Shown here: in pieces, positions 1 to 7,004 of the stretch | How the letters are laid out: each line of letters opens with the position of its first letter | Position numbering within the stretch: the first letter of the stretch is position 1 | Assembly (NCBI RefSeq): GCF_004355185.1 | Contig: NZ_CP037922.1 | Location: forward strand, 2,108,001 to 2,172,000 | Direction: 5' to 3' | From: Hymenobacter radiodurans | GTDB taxonomy: Bacteria > Bacteroidota > Bacteroidia > Cytophagales > Hymenobacteraceae | Length of the DNA stretch: 64,000 nt | Made by a program: the position numbers and the translations under genes | Notes under the pieces: model-generated | The model's database searches: none | Told to the model about the DNA's origin: nothing | The model's input: the letters and a program-made list of their open reading frames with translations, nothing else

Positions 1-1
1 A

Positions 2-505
2 TCGGCCATACAAGACCAGCTGACGGGCTACAATGCTTGCTTTTTCTGTTTGGGCGTGTCGTCGGTGGGCATGAAGGAACCGGAGTATCGTCGCATCACC
101 TTCGATTTGACCATGCACTTCGCGCAAACGGTGTTGCAGCGCAATCCGGACCTCACGTTCTGCTTTGTGTCGGGCACGGGGACGGATGGCACCGGCAAAG
201 GAAAGCTGATGTGGGCGCGGGTAAAAGGCCAGACCGAAAACGCCCTGTTGCAGTTGCCTTTCAAGCAAGCGTACATGTTTCGCCCCGGCTTTATGCAGCC
301 TACGAAAGGTCTGAAAAACACACTCTCTGCTTACGCTTACTTATCCTGGCTGTATCCGGTGTTTCGGCCTTTGTTCCCCAAGTACGTTTCCACCTTGCAG
401 GAAATGGGCCAGGCAATGATCAATGCCGTGCGCCACGGATATCCCAAACGCGTGCTGGAAGTGCTGGATATTGTGGCGCTGGCGAAGGCCAATGGTTCGG
501 CGTAG
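2..505 (+). CDS. NAD(P)-binding epimerase-like protein (atypical SDR), 3' part
   Basis: The frame is open from the first bases of the window, so the 5' end and the nucleotide-binding GxxGxxG segment lie outside; about 167 residues remain. Visible marks of the atypical SDR/NAD-dependent epimerase fold are CFFCLGVSSVGM followed by EPEYRRITFDLT, the strand FCFVSGTGTD, WARVKGQTEN, and YMFRPGFMQP. Proteins with these segments are usually called nucleoside-diphosphate-sugar epimerase or Rossmann-fold oxidoreductase. The substrate cannot be read from this part. A TTG at 50 would be an in-frame start, but the matching residues upstream of it argue that the gene begins outside the window. The gene ends 64 bases before a HAD gene on the same strand. 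Confidence 0.75.
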   Translation, partial: SAIQDQLTGYNACFFCLGVSSVGMKEPEYRRITFDLTMHFAQTVLQRNPDLTFCFVSGTGTDGTGKGKLMWARVKGQTENALLQLPFKQAYMFRPGFMQPTKGLKNTLSAYAYLSWLYPVFRPLFPKYVSTLQEMGQAMINAVRHGYPKRVLEVLDIVALAKANGSA

Positions 506-569
506 GCTGGCTGTGGGGGGCAAATTCTCGTAGAAGGCGTACTACATCTGTCCGATAATTACCTTCTAC

Positions 570-1252
570 ATGATTCAAACCGTCATTTTCGACATGGACG
601 GCGTGCTGGTTGACACCGAGCCGCTGCACCGCGATGCCTTTTTTCAGCACTTCGCCGAGCTGGGCGTAACGCTAACGGACGAGAAATACGCCACCTTTCT
701 GGGCTCCTCTACCCGCAATATGTACCAGCAGTTCAAGCAGGAATTTGGGCTGAGGCAGGATGTAGAAACGCTCATGAGCCGCAAGCGCGAGTTCTTCGGC
801 AAGGCCTTTGACGAGTCGACCGACTTGGAATTGCTGCCCGGCGCCCGCGAACTAGTGGAGGATTTGCACCACGCGGGCGTCCCGCTACAGCTGGCCTCGT
901 CGGCTTCCAAAGAGACGATTCATCGGGTATTTGAGCGCTTTGGGCTGTATCCATACTTCGATAACATAGTCAGCGGGGAAGATTTCCCCCAGTCGAAGCC
1001 CAACCCGGCGCTTTTCCTGCACGCCGCCAAACTGTCCGGTAAGCCCCGCAGGAGTGTCTGGTAATTGAGGATTCGGCCAACGGCGTGACGGCGGCCAAAG
1101 CCGCCGGTATGTACTGTATCGGCTACAGCAGCCCACATTCGGGCGGACAGGACTTAAGCCACGCCGACCAAGTTGTGTCGGATTTGCGACAACTTAATGC
1201 GGAGATGATTCTGCGCCTTTCAACGCCCATAAGTTCGCCCGCAACCACATAA
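570..1252 (+). CDS. HAD-family phosphatase, beta-phosphoglucomutase-like (frameshifted)
   Basis: Haloacid dehalogenase superfamily hydrolase of the phosphoglucomutase/phosphatase type. Motif I is DMDGVLVDTEP near residue 8 (nucleophile and acid/base Asp), motif II is the Ser in LASSAS, and motif III is the Lys in SKPNP. The frame then stops at 1064. Adding one C to the CCCC run at 1044-1047 restores a downstream frame that supplies motif IV (VIEDSANG) and runs to a TAA at 1250-1252, giving about 227 residues, normal for the family. As written, the protein lacks the motif IV aspartate that holds Mg2+ and would be inactive. I think a missing base in the assembly is likelier than a real mutation, because similar one-base losses recur across the window. 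Substrate unknown. Confidence 0.8.
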
Positions 1253-1284
1253 GCCTCTGCTAACCTTCGTAGTAGCTCGAAGAA

Positions 1285-1605
1285 ATGGAGAAGCGTCTGT
1301 TAACTCTGCCCGAACTAGGCTTGCTGATCTATATGCTGCGCGGCAAAGCGCAGGTGGAGCGGATTCTGGCTCTGTTGCCTACCGCCGAAGTAGAAGAGCT
1401 AAACGATGGCGGCATGGGTAGTTTGCGTTTCGTCAGCAATAAGCAGAACCGACGTTTGGGGAAAGTACTAGCCGAGCTTTGGTATAAAGATGTGGATGAG
1501 GTGCCCGTACTGGCCTCACTTTATCTGGACACCGAAGGCGACTTGTATGAGCTGGACAGTTGGAAAGCCGATTCTACACCATTGAAGCGCATTCCCGCTT
1601 TCTAA
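1285..1605 (+). CDS. Small conserved protein, DUF6984-like
   Basis: A 106-residue soluble protein without signal peptide or membrane segment. It opens with RLLTLPELGLLIYML, has a central NDGGMGSLRFV, and ends with LYLDTEGDLYELDSWKADS. This pattern (a helical start, a DGGMGSLRF core and an ELDxWKxD(F)SPL ending) matches my memory of the DUF6984 family, whose role is not known. It stands alone, 32 bases after the HAD gene and convergent with the next gene. No catalytic residues can be assigned. The gene is real by length, start and conserved look; the family name is the less certain part. Confidence 0.6.
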   Translation: MEKRLLTLPELGLLIYMLRGKAQVERILALLPTAEVEELNDGGMGSLRFVSNKQNRRLGKVLAELWYKDVDEVPVLASLYLDTEGDLYELDSWKADSTPLKRIPAF

Positions 1606-1612
1606 CATCAGC

Positions 1613-2071
1613 CTATTTGCACTTCTCCTTGCGGCGCGTATCGATGATATGCACGATTTTCCAGCCCTCAGCCAGCTTCACTAGCTGAAACGAATTGTAG
1701 CCGCAGTGGCTGAAAGTGGTGCCCACATAAAACTGATACGGCGTCCAGACGCTGGCCAGGTTGGCGTCGATGAGCACTTGCTCAAAGGTGATGCGCTCAT
1801 CGTACACTTCCTTGTGCGGCGTGCCCACGCTTTTCAGAAAACCCGCTACTTTCTCCACCTGCACCTGGGTTTTGCCCTCGCGGTTGGCAATGACCTGAAA
1901 CACGGCGCCCGGCGCCAACGTGCTTCGCACCATCGTGCTGTCGCCGCGCCGCATGCCGTCGAAGAACGTGTTAATGGTTTGCTTGACGGCGGCGGTTTCG
2001 GTGGTGCTCGTTTGAGCGAAGGCAGCAAAATTGCCCCCCAGAAGGCAGGCAGCGAGGAGAAGTCTTTTCAT
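1613..2071 (-). CDS. Secreted NTF2-like/SnoaL-type protein
   Basis: A 152-residue exported protein. I place the start at 2071 (MKRLLLAACLLGG) because it begins a clear signal peptide ending in AFAQ; the frame is open further upstream, but that part does not look coding. The mature region (AAVKQTINTFFDGMRRGD, then an ITFEQVLIDANLASVWTPYQFYV strand and FQLVKLAEGWKIVHIIDTRR) has the cone-shaped NTF2-like fold layout of nuclear transport factor 2/SnoaL/DUF4440 proteins. Such periplasmic members in Bacteroidota are mostly of unknown function. A GC6 motif copy (2034-2039) lies in the codons just after the signal peptide. Its 3' end nearly meets that of the convergent gene at 1605. Confidence 0.75.
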   Translation of the reverse strand: MKRLLLAACLLGGNFAAFAQTSTTETAAVKQTINTFFDGMRRGDSTMVRSTLAPGAVFQVIANREGKTQVQVEKVAGFLKSVGTPHKEVYDERITFEQVLIDANLASVWTPYQFYVGTTFSHCGYNSFQLVKLAEGWKIVHIIDTRRKEKCK

Positions 2072-2258
2072 GAAAGAGGGGTGGAGAGTTATGATCTGAA
2101 TTACAATAGCAAGGACGCGACAAATTACCAGAAAGCTGCGCCGTAGGATTTGCGTGCTGAAAAAGCCCCCAAGCCAACTTTTGTACTCCCACAAAAAAGG
2201 TGCTTGCCCTTTGTAGAGAGCAAACACCTTGTTCTGCCAAGCGTACGCTTCTGATTTG

Positions 2259-3611
2259 TCAATTGGGCGTCAGGTTCAGATCAGCAATTCTATTGCCTAG
2301 TTCTATGCCCATTTGTATGGAAGCCAACTGCGTAAATCGGTAGTGAATGCCAGCATAGATTCTGGAGAATGCAGCCTCTTCTCTCAGGGCCGAAATAGAA
2401 GGATACTGCCGGGCTGGCAAACCTCGCCACGCATAGGCGTTATCGGTTACCGGAATGTCGCCGAATTCTCTGATTAAGACCTGCATAATGGGAGCGTTCA
2501 GCCCAACCAATCCGGAAGGATAGTCGGGGTAGGGGGGCGAGGGCAAGAGTGATTGCCAATTCGGATCAATATGCCGGTGGATATACGTAATCGGCCGCAG
2601 CAGATTATACTGGTATTTGCCTCTGAAGGTGTTGATTGGGCCATCTTTCATAGCAATACCCGTTTTGGCGTACACTTCTGCGGCCCGCCCCAGCCTGGCA
2701 TTATGACTTTTCAATAGCCCGTTTATGATAGAAAGAGCATGATAGGGTGCCGGAACTCCTACGCCTACGCCGCCCGCATCAGCCCACCAGTTCACGGTCG
2801 CTCTTTGCTCTGGGGTCAACGCTCTTCCCAGGTCATACACTTCTTTTGCCTCTCTGTAAAAGGCGGAGGCTGGATCTTCGGAATAAGCAACGGGTAATGG
2901 AGGCGCTGTAGCCGTTAGGCTATATGCCAGAAAAGGCCTGGAATTCTGTAAGAAGGGGCCTTGCGGGGCAGGGAAATTCGGTGGGGTAAGGACGTAGGAA
3001 CCCGGGAAAACCGGTAGCACGTAGCCCTGACTCCCCAGATTAAAGTTGTCGGTGGTCGACCAGGTATAGATAGCACTCGCAACGGCCCGCCCATACGCTT
3101 GCGAACGACTGATAACAGCATCGGCGGTGCTTAAGCGGTAACGATTGTTGTAGGCATTTTCCAACGAATCAATCCGGGCTCTGTCGGCGTCGGTAAGGCC
3201 AACCAATAATTGCTTGTACAAGCTGGCTAAGGCAGCATTGGCACTTGCGCCCCACAAATACTCACGGCCCGGCTCCGGGGTCGGCATAGGGGGCATTTGA
3301 TAAAGTTTTGTAGATAAACTTACGGCTCCCTTTATACCCTGCCGAACGGCTTCGTACAGACCTACACCTATGTACCCAAAGTTTCGGTTGTTTAAGATCG
3401 TAACTGGTTGTGGGGTTCTACGCAGTTCGGTTTTTCCTGCCAAATCATACCAATCGTACACGACGTTGGCACTTTCCTCTTGGGCGGTTTTTGACGGCCG
3501 GCGTACTATTTCCTCATATAGCTCATCGCAGCTATAGAAGAGCATAGCGGACATAAGAAGCACGAACAGCTGAGCCACTTTTAGGTGGCTGTTTAATAAA
3601 GGCAGTTTCAT
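2259..3611 (-). CDS. Vanadium haloperoxidase/PAP2-fold lipoprotein with altered active site
   Basis: A 450-residue protein with a hydrophobic N-terminus followed by FYSC, suggesting a lipoprotein (the lipobox is approximate). The C-terminal 150 residues carry the vanadium-dependent haloperoxidase/acid phosphatase core: KYQYNLLRP (Lys and Arg of motif 1), PDYPSG (motif 2) and SRIYAGIHYRF (Arg and His of motif 3). Motif 2 normally reads SGH, and that His is the acid/base residue (H404 in fungal chloroperoxidase). Here residue 368 is Leu (codon at 2508-2510). The two other vanadate/phosphate-binding motifs are kept. So the fold is clear but normal peroxidase or phosphatase chemistry is doubtful. 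The gene stands alone, with a 450-base upstream region that holds two hairpins. Confidence 0.75.
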   Translation of the reverse strand: MKLPLLNSHLKVAQLFVLLMSAMLFYSCDELYEEIVRRPSKTAQEESANVVYDWYDLAGKTELRRTPQPVTILNNRNFGYIGVGLYEAVRQGIKGAVSLSTKLYQMPPMPTPEPGREYLWGASANAALASLYKQLLVGLTDADRARIDSLENAYNNRYRLSTADAVISRSQAYGRAVASAIYTWSTTDNFNLGSQGYVLPVFPGSYVLTPPNFPAPQGPFLQNSRPFLAYSLTATAPPLPVAYSEDPASAFYREAKEVYDLGRALTPEQRATVNWWADAGGVGVGVPAPYHALSIINGLLKSHNARLGRAAEVYAKTGIAMKDGPINTFRGKYQYNLLRPITYIHRHIDPNWQSLLPSPPYPDYPSGLVGLNAPIMQVLIREFGDIPVTDNAYAWRGLPARQYPSISALREEAAFSRIYAGIHYRFTQLASIQMGIELGNRIADLNLTPN

Positions 3612-4061
3612 AGCGAAATTGGTTTGGTGGGAGAAGGCCGGTGAGGGAATCGCAAGAGACTCAGGCTCGGATTGTCCACCGAGTGGATATCCTAGTTTCT
3701 AAGTGAGACAAGCGAGGGAACGGCTTCTATTGCCTTATATGCGCATAGAATAGCTCAAAGCCGTTGGCGCGGGGCTGCAAGTCCGAAGGGTTCTTGTTCG
3801 GACGTATCCAGATTGACTGAGTAGATGCCATCTACTTAGTCAATTTAAACAAATAACAATATAAGTCAAAATATTATTTGATTAATTATAATAAAAGCAA
3901 TTGTTTATAATGCGCATTATGGGTGTAAAAACACGCGTTTGAGCGCCTTAGGGCCAGTTTTTGAACCCTACAAGGAGCAATCAATTTGTGTATTTATTTT
4001 AACTTGCAGCAAATCATTCTCGCCAGTCAGGTGTTATGATAGCGAACCAAAAACCACTGTA
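3612..4061. other. Gene-free divergent intergenic region
   Basis: About 450 bases between the divergent haloperoxidase-like gene and the DUF6728 gene. I see no coding sequence. It holds a short hairpin (GTCCGAA/TTCGGAC, 3781-3803), a 31-base palindrome at 3813-3843, and a strongly AT-rich stretch from about 3835 to 3920. Regulatory sequences for one or both flanking genes probably lie here, but I could not identify a Bacteroidota TTTG/TAnnTTTG promoter with confidence. Confidence 0.5.
3813..3843. promoter_or_regulatory. 31-base palindrome in divergent promoter region
   Basis: TTGACTGAGTAGATG, one central base, then CATCTACTTAGTCAA: 15-base arms with one mismatch. It sits in the divergent region, about 200 bases from each flanking start, next to an AT-rich stretch. 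It is not followed by a T run on either strand, so it is not an obvious terminator. An operator for a dimeric regulator or a transcript hairpin are both possible. Confidence 0.4.
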
Positions 4062-4235
4062 ATGAAAGGTCGCAACCTGTTTAATTTCGGTCCTGCCCTC
4101 GGTTATTTCTTCCGCAAGAATGACCCGAACCGGCACACCAATTTCAACCTGCGTACCATGCATTTCATCAATAAGCTCTCCATGGCCATGTTCTTGGTCT
4201 GCTTGCTGGTGATGCTGTTCCGCTACGTGCTTTAG
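4062..4235 (+). CDS. DUF6728 family small membrane protein
   Basis: A 57-residue protein: a basic, polar first half (KGRNLFNFGPALGYFFRKND, then PNRHTNFNLRTMH) followed by a single membrane segment (MAMFLVCLLVMLFRYVL) at the very C-terminus. This pattern is the DUF6728 family, found in Cytophagales and relatives; function unknown. I start it at the ATG at 4062; the frame is open upstream to 3939, but the conserved part begins at MKGRN. It lies six bases before the YjbR-like gene and is probably cotranscribed with it. Confidence 0.8.
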   Translation: MKGRNLFNFGPALGYFFRKNDPNRHTNFNLRTMHFINKLSMAMFLVCLLVMLFRYVL

Positions 4236-4241
4236 TCTCAA

Positions 4242-4598
4242 ATGAACATCGAAGATTATCGCGACTACTGCCTCTTGAAGCCCGGCGTAACGGAGGAAAC
4301 TCCCTTCGACGACGATACGCTGGTATTTAAAGTGGGGGGCAAAATTTTCGCCCTTACCAGCATTAGTCAGTATGGTAGCGTTAATCTGAAGTGCGATCCT
4401 GAGCGTGCCGTGCAGCTCCGCGAGGAGTTCGACTACGTGCTGCCGGGGTACCATATGAATAAGAAACACTGGAACACCGTGGTTATTGGCAGCGGTGTTT
4501 CTAACGCTCAGCTTCGCGAGTGGACTGATCATTCGTACGATTTAGTACGAGCGTCCTTGCCACGCGGAGTACGCGAAGAACTCGCGAAGGACTGTTAG
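4242..4598 (+). CDS. MmcQ/YjbR family protein
   Basis: 118 residues with the whole MmcQ/YjbR layout: MNIEDYRDYCLLKPGVTEETPF at the start, a LVFKVGGKIFAL strand pair, VNLKCDPERAVQLRE, YHMNKKHWNTVV, and a final HSYDLVRASLPRGVREEL helix. The family has a double-wing CyaY-like fold and is often annotated as DNA-binding, though the function has not been settled. The codons for VGGKIF contain a GGGGGGCAAAATTTT motif copy (4334-4345). It follows the DUF6728 gene by six bases and a hairpin terminator lies 30 bases downstream. Confidence 0.85.
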   Translation: MNIEDYRDYCLLKPGVTEETPFDDDTLVFKVGGKIFALTSISQYGSVNLKCDPERAVQLREEFDYVLPGYHMNKKHWNTVVIGSGVSNAQLREWTDHSYDLVRASLPRGVREELAKDC

Positions 4599-4627
4599 AG
4601 CTTCTGTGTAAAGCTGCTACATCAGCT

Positions 4628-4680
4628 AGCCGTGCTGCTTGAACCCCTTTAGGTTTGGGCGACACGGCTTCTTTTATTTT
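4628..4680 (+). terminator. Rho-independent terminator
   Basis: AGCCGTG at 4628-4634 pairs with CACGGCT at 4663-4669, followed by TCTTTTATTTT. It lies just after the YjbR-like gene and should end the DUF6728-YjbR transcript. Confidence 0.6.
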
Positions 4681-4743
4681 GAATGCTTGTGTTTAGAATA
4701 TTTTATATATAAATTATGAATATACATACTATTCAAGCCTGCT

Positions 4744-5130
4744 ATGAGTCGATATCTACCTGCTATAGTGGTATTGGGAATAGTGAGCGTGGGCCTATCA
4801 GGGTGCATGACGACCCGCGTTGCCACCATATACGATTGTGATACCGTCGTAAATGACCCAAATAGTACCAAAGTAGTTACCTCCTATTTCTGGGGGCTAC
4901 GGCAGCCGGCCGATATCAAACCGCCCTGCGATTCGCGCTCCAATCATCTGAACAGCGTTACGGTAAACACGAATTTCGGCTACTTTCTGCTGTCCCTCGT
5001 CACAGTAGGCGTAGTAACGAAGCAGCGTGTAACCTGGTGTTGTGCGCCTTATACGCCTGCCGTCGATACCATAGGACTTGGGCCTGCCACTAGGCCCGAA
5101 AGCAAACTCAGCTTATCCGCCCGCCCATGA
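4744..5130 (+). CDS. Bor/Iss-like lipoprotein
   Basis: A 128-residue lipoprotein with a clear lipobox (VGLSGC, Cys near residue 21). The mature part resembles the Bor/Iss family: a beta strand with a paired THxF-like segment (VVTSYFWGLRQP), Cys in PPCDS, then NSVTVNTNFGYFLLSLVTVGVVTKQRVTWCCA. Bor and Iss are outer-membrane-associated lipoproteins of phage origin linked to serum resistance in enterobacteria; in Bacteroidota the role is unknown. Its stop overlaps the start of the lactone oxidase gene by four bases (ATGA), implying translational coupling. The local sequence before the start is AT-rich. Confidence 0.65.
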   Translation: MSRYLPAIVVLGIVSVGLSGCMTTRVATIYDCDTVVNDPNSTKVVTSYFWGLRQPADIKPPCDSRSNHLNSVTVNTNFGYFLLSLVTVGVVTKQRVTWCCAPYTPAVDTIGLGPATRPESKLSLSARP

Positions 5131-6740
5131 GCCTGCCCAACGGAATTGAGGCGCTCCCCATGGCGGAGTGGACCAACCGCCATGAGAACTTTACGCAGCG
5201 CTTGCAAGCCAGCGCCTGCTTCAAGCTGCGCATTCCCAACCTGCCCACCAGCCAGCAGCAGTACCAGCAAACGACAGCCAACTTTCAGTGGCTGATCCGC
5301 TACGGCATCGAGCACAACGTGCGCATGCGGGCCGTTGGCAAGGGCTGGTCGTTTTCGGAAGTGCCCGTGACCGATGGCGGCTTGGTAGACACATTGGCGT
5401 TGCGGCAGTCATTTGCCCTCCAGCCGAGCATGGTCGCGCCCGCGTATCAAACTGCGGGGCGCCGGGCCGACAACCTGTTTTTTACGGAGTGCGGCATGAG
5501 CATTATCGGGTTGGAACAGCAACTGGAGTCGCGGCAAAAGTCGGTACGAGCTTCCGGGGCCAGCAATGGGCAGAGTATAGCAGGTGCTTTCTCGACGGGG
5601 ACGCACGGGGGGGCTTTTCGCTTCGGCTCCGTTCAGGAAACGGTGGTGGGCCTGCATATCGTCACGGGCCCCGACCGGCACGTGTGGCTGGAGCGGGCAT
5701 CATACCCGGTGGCTGCACCCAAATTCACGGACTGGCTGGGCGTAACGGATGTGTTTCGCGACGACGACCTGTTTAATGCGGCCTTGGTGAGCTTCGGTAG
5801 TTTCGGCTTTATACATGGGGTGCTGCTGGAAACGGAGCCACTGTTTTTGCTAGAAGAATCCAGCTCGCCGCGCGTGCCCTACCGCGAGGGCGTGAAACGG
5901 CTCATGACTCACCTCGACCTTACAGGCCTGAAACCGTGGCTGCAACTCCCACTCAACGACCCAACGCGCCAGCCTTACCACCTTACCATCATCATCAATC
6001 CTCACCAGTTCGACCCCACGGGCGCTGACCCGAACCGGGGCGTGTTTGTGCAACTGCTGTTTAAGGCGCCGTATCGAGCGGTGTATCCGCGGCGGCCGGC
6101 GCCGGCTTCTGGCTTTATCTACGGGGATAGTTCGCTGGGCCTTATTTCGACGGTGCTCGACCATTTGGGTAATGCGGGCGTGGCCCTGGTGCCCACGCTG
6201 GTAAATCGGTTGTACCCGCTGGCCTTGGAGCGCAACAACGGCACGGCTGGCACTATGAGCGAGACCTTCGACAACACCAACATCCGAGGCAAAGCGGCCA
6301 GCGCCGCCATCGGCATCGACAACCGCGACGTGCTCCGTGTGCTGGCCGAAGTTCACGCTCTCAACCAACAAACGCCCTTTCCCGGTGTGCTGGGCTTGCG
6401 GTTTGTAAAAGGCACTAAAGCTACTCTAGGCTTCACGCGCTTCCCCGTTACGGCCGTGCTGGAATTCGACGGCGTAGAGGCCCGTATTACGCGCCGGTTT
6501 CTGGAGATGATCTGGGCCCGGTTGGAAATCCTGAACATTGCGTACACGCTGCATTGGGGCAAAATCAACTTTAACCTGACCGAACCGCGCCTCCGCAAAA
6601 TGTACGGAGACACGGCCGTAAATCAGTGGCTTGCCAGCCGCCACCGCCTGCTTGACGCCCCCACACGCCGGGTATTTACCAACCCCTTCATGGAGCGCTG
6701 CGGCCTGGATAAAGCGCCTGCACAGGTGCCAGTAGTGTAG
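5127..6740 (+). CDS. FAD-linked oxidase, D-arabinono-1,4-lactone oxidase type
   Basis: A 537-residue flavoprotein. The N-terminal half has the FAD_binding_4 (PCMH) fold: VRMRAVGKGWSFSEVPVTDGG, then RASGASNGQSIAGAFSTGTHG, which contains the pyrophosphate loop. The C-terminal half includes the aldonolactone-oxidase end (NIAYTLHWGKINFNLTEPRL then LRKMYGD, HWGK being the usual signature). Family members oxidise aldonolactones or related sugar alcohols using O2 or another acceptor. No signal peptide is visible, so it is probably cytoplasmic. It overlaps the lipoprotein gene upstream by four bases. A 265-bp repeat element begins at its stop codon. A G7C-TTTT motif copy lies at 5607-5613 in the glycine-rich loop codons. 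Confidence 0.8.
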   Translation: MSLPNGIEALPMAEWTNRHENFTQRLQASACFKLRIPNLPTSQQQYQQTTANFQWLIRYGIEHNVRMRAVGKGWSFSEVPVTDGGLVDTLALRQSFALQPSMVAPAYQTAGRRADNLFFTECGMSIIGLEQQLESRQKSVRASGASNGQSIAGAFSTGTHGGAFRFGSVQETVVGLHIVTGPDRHVWLERASYPVAAPKFTDWLGVTDVFRDDDLFNAALVSFGSFGFIHGVLLETEPLFLLEESSSPRVPYREGVKRLMTHLDLTGLKPWLQLPLNDPTRQPYHLTIIINPHQFDPTGADPNRGVFVQLLFKAPYRAVYPRRPAPASGFIYGDSSLGLISTVLDHLGNAGVALVPTLVNRLYPLALERNNGTAGTMSETFDNTNIRGKAASAAIGIDNRDVLRVLAEVHALNQQTPFPGVLGLRFVKGTKATLGFTRFPVTAVLEFDGVEARITRRFLEMIWARLEILNIAYTLHWGKINFNLTEPRLRKMYGDTAVNQWLASRHRLLDAPTRRVFTNPFMERCGLDKAPAQVPVV

Positions 6741-7004
6741 GCCTCACCCCCGGCCCCCTCTCCTAGGGGCGAGGGGGAGCCTAACGCTAGGTGTTCTTCG
6801 TCGCACCTTCGGCTCTCGCCTCAGGCACGACTACCGAGGCTTATCGATAAAAAAGCCCCCAGAACTAGTTATGGGGGCTTTTTTACTTTGACACTGTGAA
6901 CGTCAAGCTGGTAGCGGTTGCGGAGGCGTGAGCCGACGCAGCCGCGTAGGTCGGGCGTCAGGCTCCCCCTCGCCCTTAGGCGAGGGGGCCGGGGGGTGAG
7001 GCCC
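6741..7004. repeat. Palindrome-ended intergenic element, copy 1, with internal terminator
   Basis: About 265 bases filling the whole gap between two convergent genes. The ends are inverted repeats of roughly 40 bases (GGCCTCACCCCCGGCCCCCT type), each itself hairpin-forming (CTCCTAGGGGCGAGGGG). The centre has a strong two-way terminator at about 6850-6884. A near full-length copy in the opposite orientation is at 22816-23080. Both flanking genes stop with TAG whose last base is shared with the element. No coding sequence. The structure fits a REPIN or MITE-like element moved in trans. Confidence 0.85.
6849..6885. terminator. Bidirectional terminator inside repeat element
   Basis: AAAAAAGCCCCC and GGGGGCTTTTTT form a stem around AGAACTAGTTAT, so there is a T run on either strand. 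It can end both the lactone oxidase transcript and the leuS transcript. The same hairpin, with two changes, is in the second copy of the element. Confidence 0.75.
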
